Shown: piece by piece, positions 47,825 to 55,439 of the stretch
Layout of the letters: every line of letters starts with the position of its first letter
Position numbering within the stretch: position 1 is the first letter of the stretch
Virus record (IMG/VR): IMGVR_UViG_3300005527_000050
Coordinates: 26,274 to 90,273 of that record
Source: a virus
DNA: 64,000 nt
Strand: one strand, 5' to 3'
The notes under the pieces: model-generated
Databases searched by the model: none
What the model was told of the DNA's origin: nothing
Seen by the model: only the letters and a program-made list of their open reading frames with translations
Position numbers and translations under genes: made by a program

Positions 47825-48868
47825 ATGAAAACAAAATCACTAGAAAATTATAACTCAAGTGTTGGACTTGAAGTTTATGACATTGATTGGAATTGTGAAG
47901 AAGAACTATTGGAACTCGGTAGGCTATGTGCATCTGAGTGTGTTGTTTTCCTGAATGAAAATATCTCCACTGAGAATCTATTTGATGTGATGAGTAAGTG
48001 GGGAGATCCAAGTCGAGCTTTCACCCATGAGTATATCTGTGACAAGAAACTCACAGGTCGTCACTGGAGAGAGATCCTTGCTAACCTAGGTTACATTAGT
48101 AATGCAGCTGGTAACTATTTGAGTCAAGCAGTTGCCTATGTCAGTTACAAACAGGAAGACAAAGGCCGTCCAGCTGGAATGTTCCAGAATGGGGAACTAA
48201 ATTGGCACAGCGATCAGTGTGCATTTGAGGATGCACAGAGAGTTATTGGTCTTAAGAGTGTCAGTGATTCTGAGAACAGTCAAACGCAGTTCCTATGTAC
48301 TCATGACGCTTATGAATCTCTGAGTTCAGAGATGAAAAGTATGATCAAAGAACTTGTGGTAAAACATAAGTGGATTGACAATGAAATGGCTCCTGTTCTC
48401 AACGATGTTCAGTCATCTTTGCTCCGTTACAACATGGTTCCCCTTGACGGAATGGAGACCTCCCTTTACACTGAGACTGCATCTGGCCTATCTGGAATGA
48501 AGATTCCAAGTTGTTCTTTTGATGGATTTGTTGGACTCTCCAGAGAAGAAAGTAATAAGATCCTGAATGAAATTAAAAAGGTAGTCTTTCAGGACAAATA
48601 TGTGTACACACAAAACTGGAAAGATGGCCAAGTAGTTTTCATGGATCAGGAGATTACTCTACACAAGAGACCAACAAACATCCAAGCCGGAAATAAACGA
48701 ACAATGGCTAGATCAATCTTTTATGTCAACAAACTGTTCGACACAGAAAAAGCTCAAAGGGTTACAACAGTCAAACACAACGGTTCTGTCTACAGTATAG
48801 AAGATTTTGTGAAACTTGTTGATGAAGACCGAAAGAAAAACTACGAGAAAAAGTATCAACCTGCATGA
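47825..48868 (+). CDS. TauD/TfdA-like 2OG-Fe(II) dioxygenase
   Basis: 347 aa. LCASECVVFLNENIS near the start, NWHSDQC (H128, D130) and ITLHKRPT (H280) as the iron triad, and R296 in MARSIFYVN as the 2-oxoglutarate anchor. TauD-family enzymes hydroxylate small substrates, e.g. taurine for sulfur release; the phage substrate is unknown. A GATAAATC possible late box lies at 47813-47820. Confidence 0.75.
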   Translation: MKTKSLENYNSSVGLEVYDIDWNCEEELLELGRLCASECVVFLNENISTENLFDVMSKWGDPSRAFTHEYICDKKLTGRHWREILANLGYISNAAGNYLSQAVAYVSYKQEDKGRPAGMFQNGELNWHSDQCAFEDAQRVIGLKSVSDSENSQTQFLCTHDAYESLSSEMKSMIKELVVKHKWIDNEMAPVLNDVQSSLLRYNMVPLDGMETSLYTETASGLSGMKIPSCSFDGFVGLSREESNKILNEIKKVVFQDKYVYTQNWKDGQVVFMDQEITLHKRPTNIQAGNKRTMARSIFYVNKLFDTEKAQRVTTVKHNGSVYSIEDFVKLVDEDRKKNYEKKYQPA

Positions 48869-49254
48869 TGTTTCCCAACACAAGTATCCTGGATCCAGAC
48901 AATGGCCCAACAGGATTTGCTACTGATGACTTCCAATTTGCTGCTATCCCGTTCGGCAAAAAGTATATGATCATTGCAAATGGTCAACAACTTGAAGTAG
49001 TCAAGACCCGACAACTTGCTGAGATTCGGCTTGAACAATTAAAAAACTCGCATCGGAAACTCAAGAAGGGTACTAAGACTCCTGTGCAACCAAAATCGCA
49101 AAAAAAGGCGAAAACGCCTAGTGGCCAACAGGGATCTCAGGGGACAAAACCCAAGGCCACCAAGGGTTCCCCCACAAAACCAAAATCCAAGAGTGTGACA
49201 GTCAAGAAACCGTACACTCTTCATCCAAATCCGCTCCTTGACGCATTAAGTTAG
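48865..49254 (+). CDS. Basic low-complexity-tail protein, 129 aa
   Basis: A small folded N-terminal part (1-60, AIPFGKKYMIIANGQQLEVV) and a Lys/Pro/Thr/Gln tail (70-118) resembling histone H1-like tails; likely binds DNA or RNA. ATGATG start overlaps the TauD stop. The end of the gene carries the promoter for the next gene. Confidence 0.6.
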   Translation: MMFPNTSILDPDNGPTGFATDDFQFAAIPFGKKYMIIANGQQLEVVKTRQLAEIRLEQLKNSHRKLKKGTKTPVQPKSQKKAKTPSGQQGSQGTKPKATKGSPTKPKSKSVTVKKPYTLHPNPLLDALS

Positions 49255-49263
49255 CCATGTTGG
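49224..49263 (+). promoter_or_regulatory. Cassette-type promoter inside upstream gene end
   Basis: TAAGTT (49247-49252) followed by AGCCATGTTGG aligns with the TATCTT-AGCC-ATGTTG cassette core; TCCAAA sits 17 bases upstream. No hairpin seen, so it may be a degenerate cassette. Confidence 0.45.
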
Positions 49264-49271
49264 TAAAGACT

Positions 49272-49484
49272 ATGACTACGAAAACAAAACGGGTTTCCGT
49301 TGTACCACTGTCCAGTAAAGCTAAGAACCGATTCCATAATGTTATGGATCAGTTCCACATGTGTACTGTAGAACAGGAAAAGACGATTGATGGTGTACCT
49401 CACTTGTTCCTAGTTTCTATGAACAAAATGTACTGTTTCTGGGTTCCTGTCAAGGGTAACGAACACTGGAAAATTGAACGGTGA
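49272..49484 (+). CDS. Hypothetical protein, 70 aa
   Basis: ATG 49272; the ATG at 49257 belongs to the conserved transcription-start motif. Basic N-terminus, beta-rich end (LFLVSMNKMYCFWVPVKG). GTGA overlap with the next gene. Confidence 0.55.
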   Translation: MTTKTKRVSVVPLSSKAKNRFHNVMDQFHMCTVEQEKTIDGVPHLFLVSMNKMYCFWVPVKGNEHWKIER

Positions 49485-49765
49485 CGGTAGAACTATTCCA
49501 TAAAGCCCCAGAGGGTTATCATTATGAACAACAAAAGGATTTCAAGAGGAACACTACTGCTATTTGGTTGCATCACCATCAGCGGTACGACTATAATCTT
49601 GGGAAACCAGTTAAAACCATCTGGGGATTCTACAACACCAAAACCAGGCAATTCCACGCCCCAGTTAATAGCCAGACAGTGGGTAATGTAGTTGACATTG
49701 AAGAGACAACACCTTATACTGCAATGCCTATCAAACAAACTCCCCTTGAGGCTGCATTTGGATGA
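49481..49765 (+). CDS. Hypothetical protein, 94 aa
   Basis: GTG start in a GTGA overlap. His/Trp-rich beta protein (TAIWLHHHQRYDYN, IWGFYNTKTRQFH). Not recognised. Confidence 0.5.
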   Translation: MTVELFHKAPEGYHYEQQKDFKRNTTAIWLHHHQRYDYNLGKPVKTIWGFYNTKTRQFHAPVNSQTVGNVVDIEETTPYTAMPIKQTPLEAAFG

Positions 49766-49938
49766 TTAAAAATCAAAGAGAACTTATCAAGTATTTGGAA
49801 AACTACCACGAGTCAAGGTGTTCTGACCTTGCAGAAGCTGGCAGGAAAAAAGATGCACAATCCATCTACTATGAGATCGTAGTAGATGAACAAGACCCCA
49901 AAGATTACCTATTTGTTTCACTCCACCGCGCACGATGA
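49762..49938 (+). CDS. Hypothetical protein, 58 aa
   Basis: Helical (NQRELIKYLENYHESRCSDLA) plus a short strand. ATGA overlaps on both sides. Confidence 0.5.
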   Translation: MIKNQRELIKYLENYHESRCSDLAEAGRKKDAQSIYYEIVVDEQDPKDYLFVSLHRAR

Positions 49939-50318
49939 AGTATAAAGTAGACTGGACTTCTCCCCGTCAGGGCATCCAATCAACCACTGTTGATGCTCTT
50001 GGTCCTATGCAGGCTGAAGAACAAGTCAACTCCATGTATGCACATGTTGAGGGATTTAGGTCATTCTGTGTTAGTCCTGTTTTCGATAAAAAAGAATACT
50101 CAGAACCACAACAATCTTATAGTTCTAGTTCTGAAAGTTCTGGAGGATCTGATGACTTTAGCACTATAGTTGGTGGAGGAGCTGTTGCTGCGGGATTCTT
50201 CATTGCACTTTTTGGATTGTTCACACTTCCCACTGGTATTGTTGCTATGGTGATCGGTGGAGCTGTGGGTTGGATTGGTTGGAAAGTGGCCTGCTGGTTG
50301 AGTGATCGAGGCTGGTGA
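49935..50318 (+). CDS. Membrane protein with soluble N-domain, 127 aa
   Basis: N-terminal cytoplasmic domain (1-60), Ser-rich linker (63-75), two transmembrane helices (VGGGAVAAGFFIALFGLF and GIVAMVIGGAVGWIGWKV). Not a clear holin but size and topology allow it. TGATG coupling to the HExxH gene. Confidence 0.55.
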   Translation: MKYKVDWTSPRQGIQSTTVDALGPMQAEEQVNSMYAHVEGFRSFCVSPVFDKKEYSEPQQSYSSSSESSGGSDDFSTIVGGGAVAAGFFIALFGLFTLPTGIVAMVIGGAVGWIGWKVACWLSDRGW

Positions 50319-50698
50319 TGGATTATTTGACTCCAACTCATCAAGAGATTCTCGATGTGTTGAATCAATCTGGTGTTACGGTAATTGTCAACAATCACAA
50401 GGTCTGTGAGAGTAGAAAATACGATGGCATGGTGTTGACAAGAAAAGATCCCAACAATCGGTCGGGTAGGACACAATTAGTCTTGTGTGAGGATGTTGTC
50501 CAACAAAACTATCCTGATTGGCAAGGTGAAATGAGTCGTACCATAGCTCATGAGTCAGTTCATGTAGCACAAGTCTGCAAAGTTCCCAATGGGTATTTCT
50601 ATCCATTAGGATTCAAAAATGATGTTGAGAAAGAGGCTTTTGCAATTCAGGATCAACCGAGAGAGGTTCTTCGTATTCTGAAAAAGTATTGTCTCTGA
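50318..50698 (+). CDS. Minimal HExxH zinc metalloprotease-like protein
   Basis: 126 aa from ATG 50318. TIAHESVHVAQ gives HExxH (H78, E79, H82) and a downstream EKEAFAIQ (E106) is placed like a gluzincin third ligand. SprT-like and phage mini-proteases share this core. Substrate unknown. Coupled to the membrane protein gene. Confidence 0.6.
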   Translation: MDYLTPTHQEILDVLNQSGVTVIVNNHKVCESRKYDGMVLTRKDPNNRSGRTQLVLCEDVVQQNYPDWQGEMSRTIAHESVHVAQVCKVPNGYFYPLGFKNDVEKEAFAIQDQPREVLRILKKYCL

Positions 50699-50699
50699 C

Positions 50700-50728
50700 T
50701 TGACAAATTCAAACAAAACATCTACACT
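50700..50728 (+). promoter_or_regulatory. sigma70-type promoter
   Basis: TTGACA (50700-50705), 17 bases, TACACT (50723-50728). Confidence 0.75.
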
Positions 50729-50751
50729 AAAAGAGTAATTTACAAACAACA

Positions 50752-50985
50752 ATGAAGTATCTTTATCTGGTTGATTATTGGGTTCCTTTTCCTTCTTCTG
50801 AGTATGGTGGCGTTGTAAGTGTCATCGCAGAAAATGACAATGAGTGTCACGATGTTCTCCTAGATTGGCGGGATGAGTATGAGAATACTCACGATTCTCG
50901 AATCATGGAACGTGTGGTAAATGCACACAAGTTTGCTCTTGTTGATGAGGAAACATCTCGTGTCGTTGATAGTTTTACAACCTGA
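50752..50985 (+). CDS. Hypothetical protein, 77 aa
   Basis: KYLYLVDYWVPFPSSEYGGVV start and acidic alpha/beta body. TGATG coupling to the next gene. Confidence 0.5.
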   Translation: MKYLYLVDYWVPFPSSEYGGVVSVIAENDNECHDVLLDWRDEYENTHDSRIMERVVNAHKFALVDEETSRVVDSFTT

Positions 50986-51158
50986 TGAACTTCAGCGGTC
51001 ACGAGTGTAGTCTGCTTCATAAAGCTCTGAGGTACTACCAAATTAACAAAACAATTACAGATAGTAAAGAATACTGGGAATGTGACTTTATCTTGAGAAA
51101 GTTGCAACCACATGTTGAGATCAATGGAATAGAACCGATGTTCAGAACCGATACATAA
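50985..51158 (+). CDS. Hypothetical protein, 57 aa
   Basis: Mixed alpha/beta, with FSGHECSLLHKALRYYQ. Not recognised. Confidence 0.5.
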   Translation: MNFSGHECSLLHKALRYYQINKTITDSKEYWECDFILRKLQPHVEINGIEPMFRTDT

Positions 51159-51177
51159 ATTAGAGTTTAATGATACA

Positions 51178-51357
51178 ATGATTGATCCTAACTTTAATGA
51201 TCCAGAGAAACTTCATAGACTTCATGCACAAAAATTAGAAGCAATGAAAACTCTGATGAATGAAATTGTAGCTAATCCTGAAAGTGTAAAAGTAAGTGAT
51301 ATGCAAAAAGTAATAAACTTTTTAGATCAATCTTCAGACAGTGTGACAGATCAATAA
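51178..51357 (+). CDS. Hypothetical protein, 59 aa
   Basis: Helical (EKLHRLHAQKLEAMKTLM). Its last codons contain GTGTGACAG and precede the next cassette. Not recognised. Confidence 0.5.
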   Translation: MIDPNFNDPEKLHRLHAQKLEAMKTLMNEIVANPESVKVSDMQKVINFLDQSSDSVTDQ

Positions 51358-51364
51358 CTGTCAC

Positions 51365-51400
51365 AGGGGCTCTTCACAGGGCCCTTTTTTCGTGTATTAT
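51365..51400 (+). promoter_or_regulatory. Terminator-like hairpin plus promoter
   Basis: AGGG...CCCT with a six-T run (ending 51390) is followed at once by CGTG and TATTAT (51395-51400), then GGCTATATGAAG. TTCACA is 16 bases upstream of the -10. The stem is imperfect. Confidence 0.6.
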
Positions 51401-51406
51401 GGCTAT

Positions 51407-52321
51407 ATGAAGAACACACATCTCGAACATCCCGAAGATTCTGCACTTCTCGGTAAGAAAGCCGTGCAGGATACTATCAATTACCTGCGTAACTGCAAAG
51501 GTGATTGTAGTGTGAAATATGATGGTGCTCCTGCTATTGTTTTTGGGACTAATCCCGAGAATGGTAAGAAGTTTGTAGGTACAAAAAGTGTATTCAATAA
51601 GGTCAAAGTTAAGATCAATTATACACACTCCGACATCGAAAAGAATCACGGCACGAATCCTAAAGTTGCAGCGATTCTTCATACCTGCCTTTCTCACTTC
51701 CCGCAGTTTGATGGGATTTATCAGTGCGATTGGATTGGTTATGGTGGTGAAACAACTTTTACGCCTAATACTATTACCTACAATTTTGATTCCGTTCCAG
51801 GTATTCTGGACGTTGATCTTATTGTCGCTGCTCATACACATTACACTGGAGATTCCATCAAGGAACTGGAGGCACATTTTGGTGTCCCTAACTATCTTTC
51901 TGGTCGTTTTCTTGGTATTCATTTTGTAGATGGAAATGCACAATTTACCTCCCGTCGTCGTAGGATTGATTACATTCTTGGTCTTGCAAGTGTGGTTAGC
52001 AATTTTGTTAGATACCCTGATGAAAAAGAAGTAGCGAACCTTAAAATTGCAATCAATAAGTGTATCCGAGAGAATCGACCTGTTGATTGTATTGATGGCA
52101 ATCTCCTCCTGTTGTTCAACCTGTTGACCAAAGCTAAAGAATTGATCATGGAAGGAATCTCCGTGACTGGTGATCAGGTTGATGCACGGATTGATATGGG
52201 CATTGATTACATTCCTTCTGGCCATGAGGGTTATGTTCACTCCAACGATTACGGGACTTTCAAGTTAGTTAATCGTCGTATGTTCTCTTACTACAACTTC
52301 ACCAAACCTAAAGGTTGGTGA
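51407..52321 (+). CDS. Ligase-like covalent nucleotidyltransferase
   Basis: 304 aa from ATG 51407. SVKYDGAPAIVFG gives motif I KxDG (K37, D39, G40); TKSVFNK near 60 could be motif Ia; EGYVHS (E274) fits motif IV and FKLVNR (K286) motif V of ATP-dependent DNA/RNA ligases and capping-type enzymes. No C-terminal OB domain is obvious. Likely seals RNA or DNA ends, for example repairing host-cleaved tRNA; unproven. Monocistronic with its own promoter. Confidence 0.6.
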   Translation: MKNTHLEHPEDSALLGKKAVQDTINYLRNCKGDCSVKYDGAPAIVFGTNPENGKKFVGTKSVFNKVKVKINYTHSDIEKNHGTNPKVAAILHTCLSHFPQFDGIYQCDWIGYGGETTFTPNTITYNFDSVPGILDVDLIVAAHTHYTGDSIKELEAHFGVPNYLSGRFLGIHFVDGNAQFTSRRRRIDYILGLASVVSNFVRYPDEKEVANLKIAINKCIRENRPVDCIDGNLLLLFNLLTKAKELIMEGISVTGDQVDARIDMGIDYIPSGHEGYVHSNDYGTFKLVNRRMFSYYNFTKPKGW

Positions 52322-52378
52322 GGACAGTTACGGAACCGTCCACTAGAGGCGCCAGGCGACTCCCTGGCGATGTATCTT
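52322..52378 (+). promoter_or_regulatory. Stem-loop promoter cassette
   Basis: GGACAGTT-ACGG-AACCGTCC hairpin (52322-52341, one mismatch), then a second hairpin CGCCAGG/CCTGGCG (52350-52356, 52363-52369) spanning the -35 to -10 spacer, and TATCTT (52373-52378) with AGCCATGTTGAGAGG. Confidence 0.8.
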
Positions 52379-52400
52379 AGCCATGTTGAGAGGTTCACCC

Positions 52401-52574
52401 ATGAATCGCATTGAGATCCAACGGGCACTGTATGATGCCCGCAACAACTACCTCAAAGCGAAAGCTTCGGTAGAGTTCTATCGTAAGGAGATCATGTTCC
52501 TCAAGGAATGTGAAGCAAACCTCGACAAACCTGAAAACTGGTTGTATCAGGAAATGTTCGGAGTTGAAGCATGA
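52401..52574 (+). CDS. Hypothetical protein, 57 aa
   Basis: Helical, charged (EIQRALYDARNNYLKAKAS). ATG 52401 with GAGAGG upstream; the in-frame ATG 52383 is the cassette motif. ATGA overlap downstream. Confidence 0.55.
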   Translation: MNRIEIQRALYDARNNYLKAKASVEFYRKEIMFLKECEANLDKPENWLYQEMFGVEA

Positions 52575-52726
52575 AAGTTGATCTTACTGACTATCAAATC
52601 AATCTGATTCTCTATTGCCTTGAACAACAGGCTTCTGAGTTCACTTGGGATGAAAACCTTGACTATAAAGGCATTCTAAGGGCTGTTGAGTCTGCTGCTA
52701 ACTTTGAATACGATTTTGGTTACTAA
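52571..52726 (+). CDS. Hypothetical protein, 51 aa
   Basis: Acidic helical (LTDYQINLILYCLEQQASEF). The stop abuts the next ATG. Below common ORF length limits but fits the coupled array. Confidence 0.55.
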   Translation: MKVDLTDYQINLILYCLEQQASEFTWDENLDYKGILRAVESAANFEYDFGY

Positions 52727-52975
52727 ATGACCCGCACTCTTGCTGAACTCCGTCAAGCTATCAATCAACTGATTGTCCGACAGGGTGAACATGCACCTGT
52801 AGCTGCATGGATCTACACTAAAGATGATGTTCTCGATTATCCCGATGATGAAGTAACTGTAACCGAAGAAGTTGCAAACAAAGTGATTGAAAATCTAGAT
52901 CAGTATGATCACATTTACACCGAAATCTTTGATTGTATTGATGAAGAACTCCGTCAAGTTGAGGTACTAAAATGA
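52727..52975 (+). CDS. Hypothetical protein, 82 aa
   Basis: ELRQAINQLIVRQGEHAPVAAWIYTKDDV followed by an acidic helix. Resembles small phage proteins with a GxxxPVAxWxxxxxD pattern of unknown role. ATGA overlap downstream. Confidence 0.55.
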   Translation: MTRTLAELRQAINQLIVRQGEHAPVAAWIYTKDDVLDYPDDEVTVTEEVANKVIENLDQYDHIYTEIFDCIDEELRQVEVLK

Positions 52976-53121
52976 CTGAGTTTATGCCTTGGAATGAAAT
53001 GAAAAAGCAGATGACGATTGAAGCCGTTGAATACTACATCTATCGGATGAAGAAAGACAACGCCAATCAAGCTGCGATTGATGTCTACACTAAGTTTCTG
53101 GAGGAACTTGAAGCGGAATGA
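52972..53121 (+). CDS. Hypothetical protein, 49 aa
   Basis: Helical charged protein (EYYIYRMKKDNANQAAIDVY). ATGA overlaps on both sides. Confidence 0.5.
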   Translation: MTEFMPWNEMKKQMTIEAVEYYIYRMKKDNANQAAIDVYTKFLEELEAE

Positions 53122-53291
53122 ACTACCTTTGTCTCGTTGATGGTGTTGTTGAGTACGGCAGCACAAGTCTCTCCGACTTTGCACACTATCAATTAGTGTA
53201 TGCTGAAGAGCATAGAAATGCTGATGTTCAGTATCTTACTCTAACTGACGAAGAATACGACGAAATGTTCCCTTACGAGGAGGATGAATGA
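53118..53291 (+). CDS. Hypothetical protein, 57 aa
   Basis: Acidic alpha/beta (NYLCLVDGVVEYGSTSLSDF). ATGA overlaps on both sides. Confidence 0.5.
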   Translation: MNYLCLVDGVVEYGSTSLSDFAHYQLVYAEEHRNADVQYLTLTDEEYDEMFPYEEDE

Positions 53292-53473
53292 CTTACACTA
53301 TTACCAAACACATCAAAATTGAGCACGAAGAAGATGGTTGGAGTTTTGATTTTACTGCTGATGAGTGTGGAACTGTGAGTGTGGAAGATGGTAATGGACC
53401 AGGATTTCAAACCATTCATATTCCTAAAGATTGTATTCAACACTTCATTGATGTCCTGGGACAATACAAATGA
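53288..53473 (+). CDS. Hypothetical protein, 61 aa
   Basis: Small beta protein (IKIEHEEDGWSFDFTADECG). ATGA overlaps on both sides. Confidence 0.5.
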   Translation: MTYTITKHIKIEHEEDGWSFDFTADECGTVSVEDGNGPGFQTIHIPKDCIQHFIDVLGQYK

Positions 53474-53733
53474 CTTACTCTAACCTCTCCAAGATTCGTC
53501 CCAAACTGAGAACAACTGGGCGTGTGTCAGGAAACTTCGGACGCAACAAAGTTGTTAGTGGATCTCCCCTAAATGATGTAGGTATGAGTAACGCAGAAGT
53601 CGTAAAGTGTATGAAACAGGATGAATACCTTGCACGGCTTTGGTACGCATTTGATAACACTGATGATGACAAACTAAAACAATTCGTTTATACTGAAATT
53701 AAAAAGATTCACATTCAACGAGGTACATGGTGA
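53470..53733 (+). CDS. Hypothetical protein, 87 aa
   Basis: Basic N-terminal 40 residues (RPKLRTTGRVSGNFGRNKVV) and a helical end; possible nucleic-acid binder. Ends at a TGATG junction. Confidence 0.5.
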   Translation: MTYSNLSKIRPKLRTTGRVSGNFGRNKVVSGSPLNDVGMSNAEVVKCMKQDEYLARLWYAFDNTDDDKLKQFVYTEIKKIHIQRGTW

Positions 53734-53945
53734 TGAGCTACAACCGATTCGGTGACAAATCTCTTGCATGGCTTCTTGGAGCCGCTACAGGTATTATTGC
53801 AGTTTCATTTCTGTTTCTTTGTTTTGAAGCTTGGTTACTTGGATTGATCCTATCCTGGTTCGCAGTTCAACTTACATTCTGGCAATGTTTCGCTATTATC
53901 TTCCTCATTCAGGCCCTTCTAGGTGCCGCAAAGAGCAACAAATGA
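53733..53945 (+). CDS. Small membrane protein, 70 aa
   Basis: Two to three hydrophobic helices (WLLGAATGIIAVSFLFLCF, WLLGLILSWFAVQL, CFAIIFLIQALLG) and a short basic tail. Could be a holin-like or inner-membrane effector. ATG 53733 chosen over 53727 because of the TGATG junction. Confidence 0.6.
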   Translation: MSYNRFGDKSLAWLLGAATGIIAVSFLFLCFEAWLLGLILSWFAVQLTFWQCFAIIFLIQALLGAAKSNK

Positions 53946-53956
53946 TCTAGTGTGAC

Positions 53957-54008
53957 AGTTGGCGGGCTGGACACCAAACCCGCCAAACCCAGCCAGATCC
54001 TGTATCTT
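53957..54008 (+). promoter_or_regulatory. Stem-loop promoter cassette
   Basis: TTGGCGGG (53959-53966) pairs with CCCGCCAA (53979-53986); the right arm provides the CCGCCA -35 element. TATCTT (54003-54008) then GGCCATGTTGAGAG. Confidence 0.8.
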
Positions 54009-54031
54009 GGCCATGTTGAGAGATGAATCAA

Positions 54032-54196
54032 ATGCGAATCGACATCCGTTGCCCTGCAGCTCCTTGGGAGAATCACACCACTGATCATGACAAAGCTTAT
54101 GACATTGCATTTAATTTGAGTGAAGAGTATCAGTGCGATGTTGACCTCTTTTACAACTCCACTGGTGGACTTTACTCTGTTGTTTCTGCATACTGA
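54032..54196 (+). CDS. Hypothetical protein, 54 aa
   Basis: ATG 54032 (54023 in frame, closer to GAGAG). MRIDIRCPAAPWENHTTDHD start, alpha/beta. TGATG junction with the next gene. Confidence 0.55.
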   Translation: MRIDIRCPAAPWENHTTDHDKAYDIAFNLSEEYQCDVDLFYNSTGGLYSVVSAY

Positions 54197-54393
54197 TGGA
54201 CACCAAATACGCACAAGATCGCATCAATTATGTGATCACATCACTTGAAGATGCACTTCTAAAGTGTATCTCAGTGGATTTCACTGATGATGCAAAGATG
54301 GACCAATCACCCGCTTATGTGATTGGTTACACAAGTTCAATGATTAAAAATGCACTGGCAGATCTTAAGGGTGTTGCCAACGATCTAAACTAA
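54196..54393 (+). CDS. Hypothetical protein, 65 aa
   Basis: Helical (YAQDRINYVITSLEDALLKC, SMIKNALADLKGVAN). TGATG coupled to the previous gene. Confidence 0.5.
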   Translation: MDTKYAQDRINYVITSLEDALLKCISVDFTDDAKMDQSPAYVIGYTSSMIKNALADLKGVANDLN

Positions 54394-54418
54394 TGTCTTA
54401 AGTTATCGGAGAAAAATT

Positions 54419-54556
54419 ATGTTCACTGCACTGACTGTTGCTGCTGCATGGTTTTCATTTGGCTATTGCGTTACTGACATTGTATTGAATCGACGTAGTG
54501 CTAAACGACTGGATGAGATGTTGAAAGATATTGTAGAAGCTGAAACGGACAGATGA
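54419..54556 (+). CDS. Small single-pass membrane protein, 45 aa
   Basis: N-terminal transmembrane helix (FTALTVAAAWFSFGYCVTDIVL) then a charged cytoplasmic helix. ATGA overlap with the next membrane peptide gene; GGAG Shine-Dalgarno upstream. Confidence 0.6.
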   Translation: MFTALTVAAAWFSFGYCVTDIVLNRRSAKRLDEMLKDIVEAETDR

Positions 54557-54651
54557 TTTATTTTGTCATCTATTTGGCCGCAGTTGCCATAGCAGTTGCG
54601 ATCAATTATGCTCTTTGTTCCGTAAATCCGAGAGACAATGATCCTAGCTAG
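54553..54651 (+). CDS. Membrane peptide, 32 aa
   Basis: Nearly all one transmembrane helix (IYFVIYLAAVAIAVAINYAL) with a short polar tail. Overlaps the RlpA-like gene by 14 bases. Confidence 0.5.
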   Translation: MIYFVIYLAAVAIAVAINYALCSVNPRDNDPS

Positions 54652-54943
54652 TTTGATGTGTGGAATCGCCACATTCTATGGCGTTGGTGATGGATTCCAT
54701 GGCCAAGTTACTGCAAGTGGCAAGACCTTTAATGCCTACGAATTAACTGCTGCTCACCCTTATCTTCCAATGGGTAGCAAACTACGCATCACCAATCAAG
54801 ATAACATGAAGCAGGTGATTGTGCGAGTGAATGATAGAGGTCCGTACAGCCATGCAGATATTGATTTATCTTATGGGGCTTTCAGAAAGATTGCTCCACC
54901 TTCCAATGGTAATGCAACTGTATGTTTTAGGGTGATTGGTTAA
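54638..54943 (+). CDS. RlpA-like double-psi beta-barrel protein
   Basis: 101 aa. GIATFYGVGDGFHG, TASGKTFNAYELTAAHPYLPMG, LRITNQ, VIVRVNDRGPYSHADIDLSY closely follow the RlpA (rare lipoprotein A, septal lytic transglycosylase) DPBB domain, including the ASG, TAAH and NDRGP motifs. RlpA cleaves denuded peptidoglycan glycan strands. No SPOR domain and no clear signal peptide (starts MILASLMCG), so export is unexplained. Two tiny membrane-protein genes overlap just upstream, making a possible lysis or envelope-remodelling unit. Confidence 0.8.
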   Translation: MILASLMCGIATFYGVGDGFHGQVTASGKTFNAYELTAAHPYLPMGSKLRITNQDNMKQVIVRVNDRGPYSHADIDLSYGAFRKIAPPSNGNATVCFRVIG

Positions 54944-54963
54944 TTAACAACAATTGATTTTTG

Positions 54964-55173
54964 ATGAATCTGATTGCAGGGGATGACCTAATCCCCTACT
55001 GGGGTAAAATTGCAGAAAAATCATTGTTTGCTCAAACTCAAATCCCTTGCCACGACAGGGATCTTAAAGTGAGAACCATGCGACGATTTGAGGGTTGGAC
55101 GGATCAGAGACAAACCGAGCCAGAGTGTGACAATCCGCAAACCGCACACCAATTCAACCAAAGGTGGCCATGA
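54964..55173 (+). CDS. Hypothetical protein, 69 aa, running into the next cassette
   Basis: ATG 54964. Mixed charged sequence; the last ~15 codons lie within the GTGTGACAATCC promoter cassette. Could be a real gene extended by cassette insertion or a fortuitous frame. Confidence 0.4.
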   Translation: MNLIAGDDLIPYWGKIAEKSLFAQTQIPCHDRDLKVRTMRRFEGWTDQRQTEPECDNPQTAHQFNQRWP

Positions 55174-55184
55174 GGATGTATCTT
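55126..55184 (+). promoter_or_regulatory. Cassette promoter, weak hairpin
   Basis: GTGTGACAATCCGCAAACCGCACAC opening, AACCAA at the -35 position, 17 bases, TATCTT (55179-55184), AGCTATGTTGAGAC. Confidence 0.65.
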
Positions 55185-55213
55185 AGCTATGTTGAGACAA
55201 ACACACAAACCCC

Positions 55214-55435
55214 ATGACTTTCGTTGACGCACTGATCGCATCTGGTTATGTCTTTGATGATGAGAATTATGATGGTTGTTATGTGAAACAAGACTCAGAG
55301 GGTTTCATTCACTGTTATCAGGAAAATGTGGATGATGACACTGACACTCTCTGGAATTATGTCAAAATGACTGAGGATTTTGATGTGATTCATGAGGTTA
55401 CTTTTGATCCCAATGTTGATACTATTGTTGAGTGA
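55214..55435 (+). CDS. Hypothetical protein, 73 aa
   Basis: Acidic (IASGYVFDDENYDGCYVKQD, VDDDTDTLW). First gene after the promoter at 55179. Confidence 0.55.
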   Translation: MTFVDALIASGYVFDDENYDGCYVKQDSEGFIHCYQENVDDDTDTLWNYVKMTEDFDVIHEVTFDPNVDTIVE

Positions 55436-55439
55436 ATCA

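Noticed and set aside
51374-52240. Antisense 288-aa ORF opposite the ligase-like gene
   Set aside because: The sense frame carries motifs I, IV and V; the antisense sequence looks random.
52383-52400. MLRG-type start codons in the cassette motif taken as gene starts
   Set aside because: The ATG coincides with the expected transcription start, and GAGAGG suits the next ATG; kept only as a low-weight finding.
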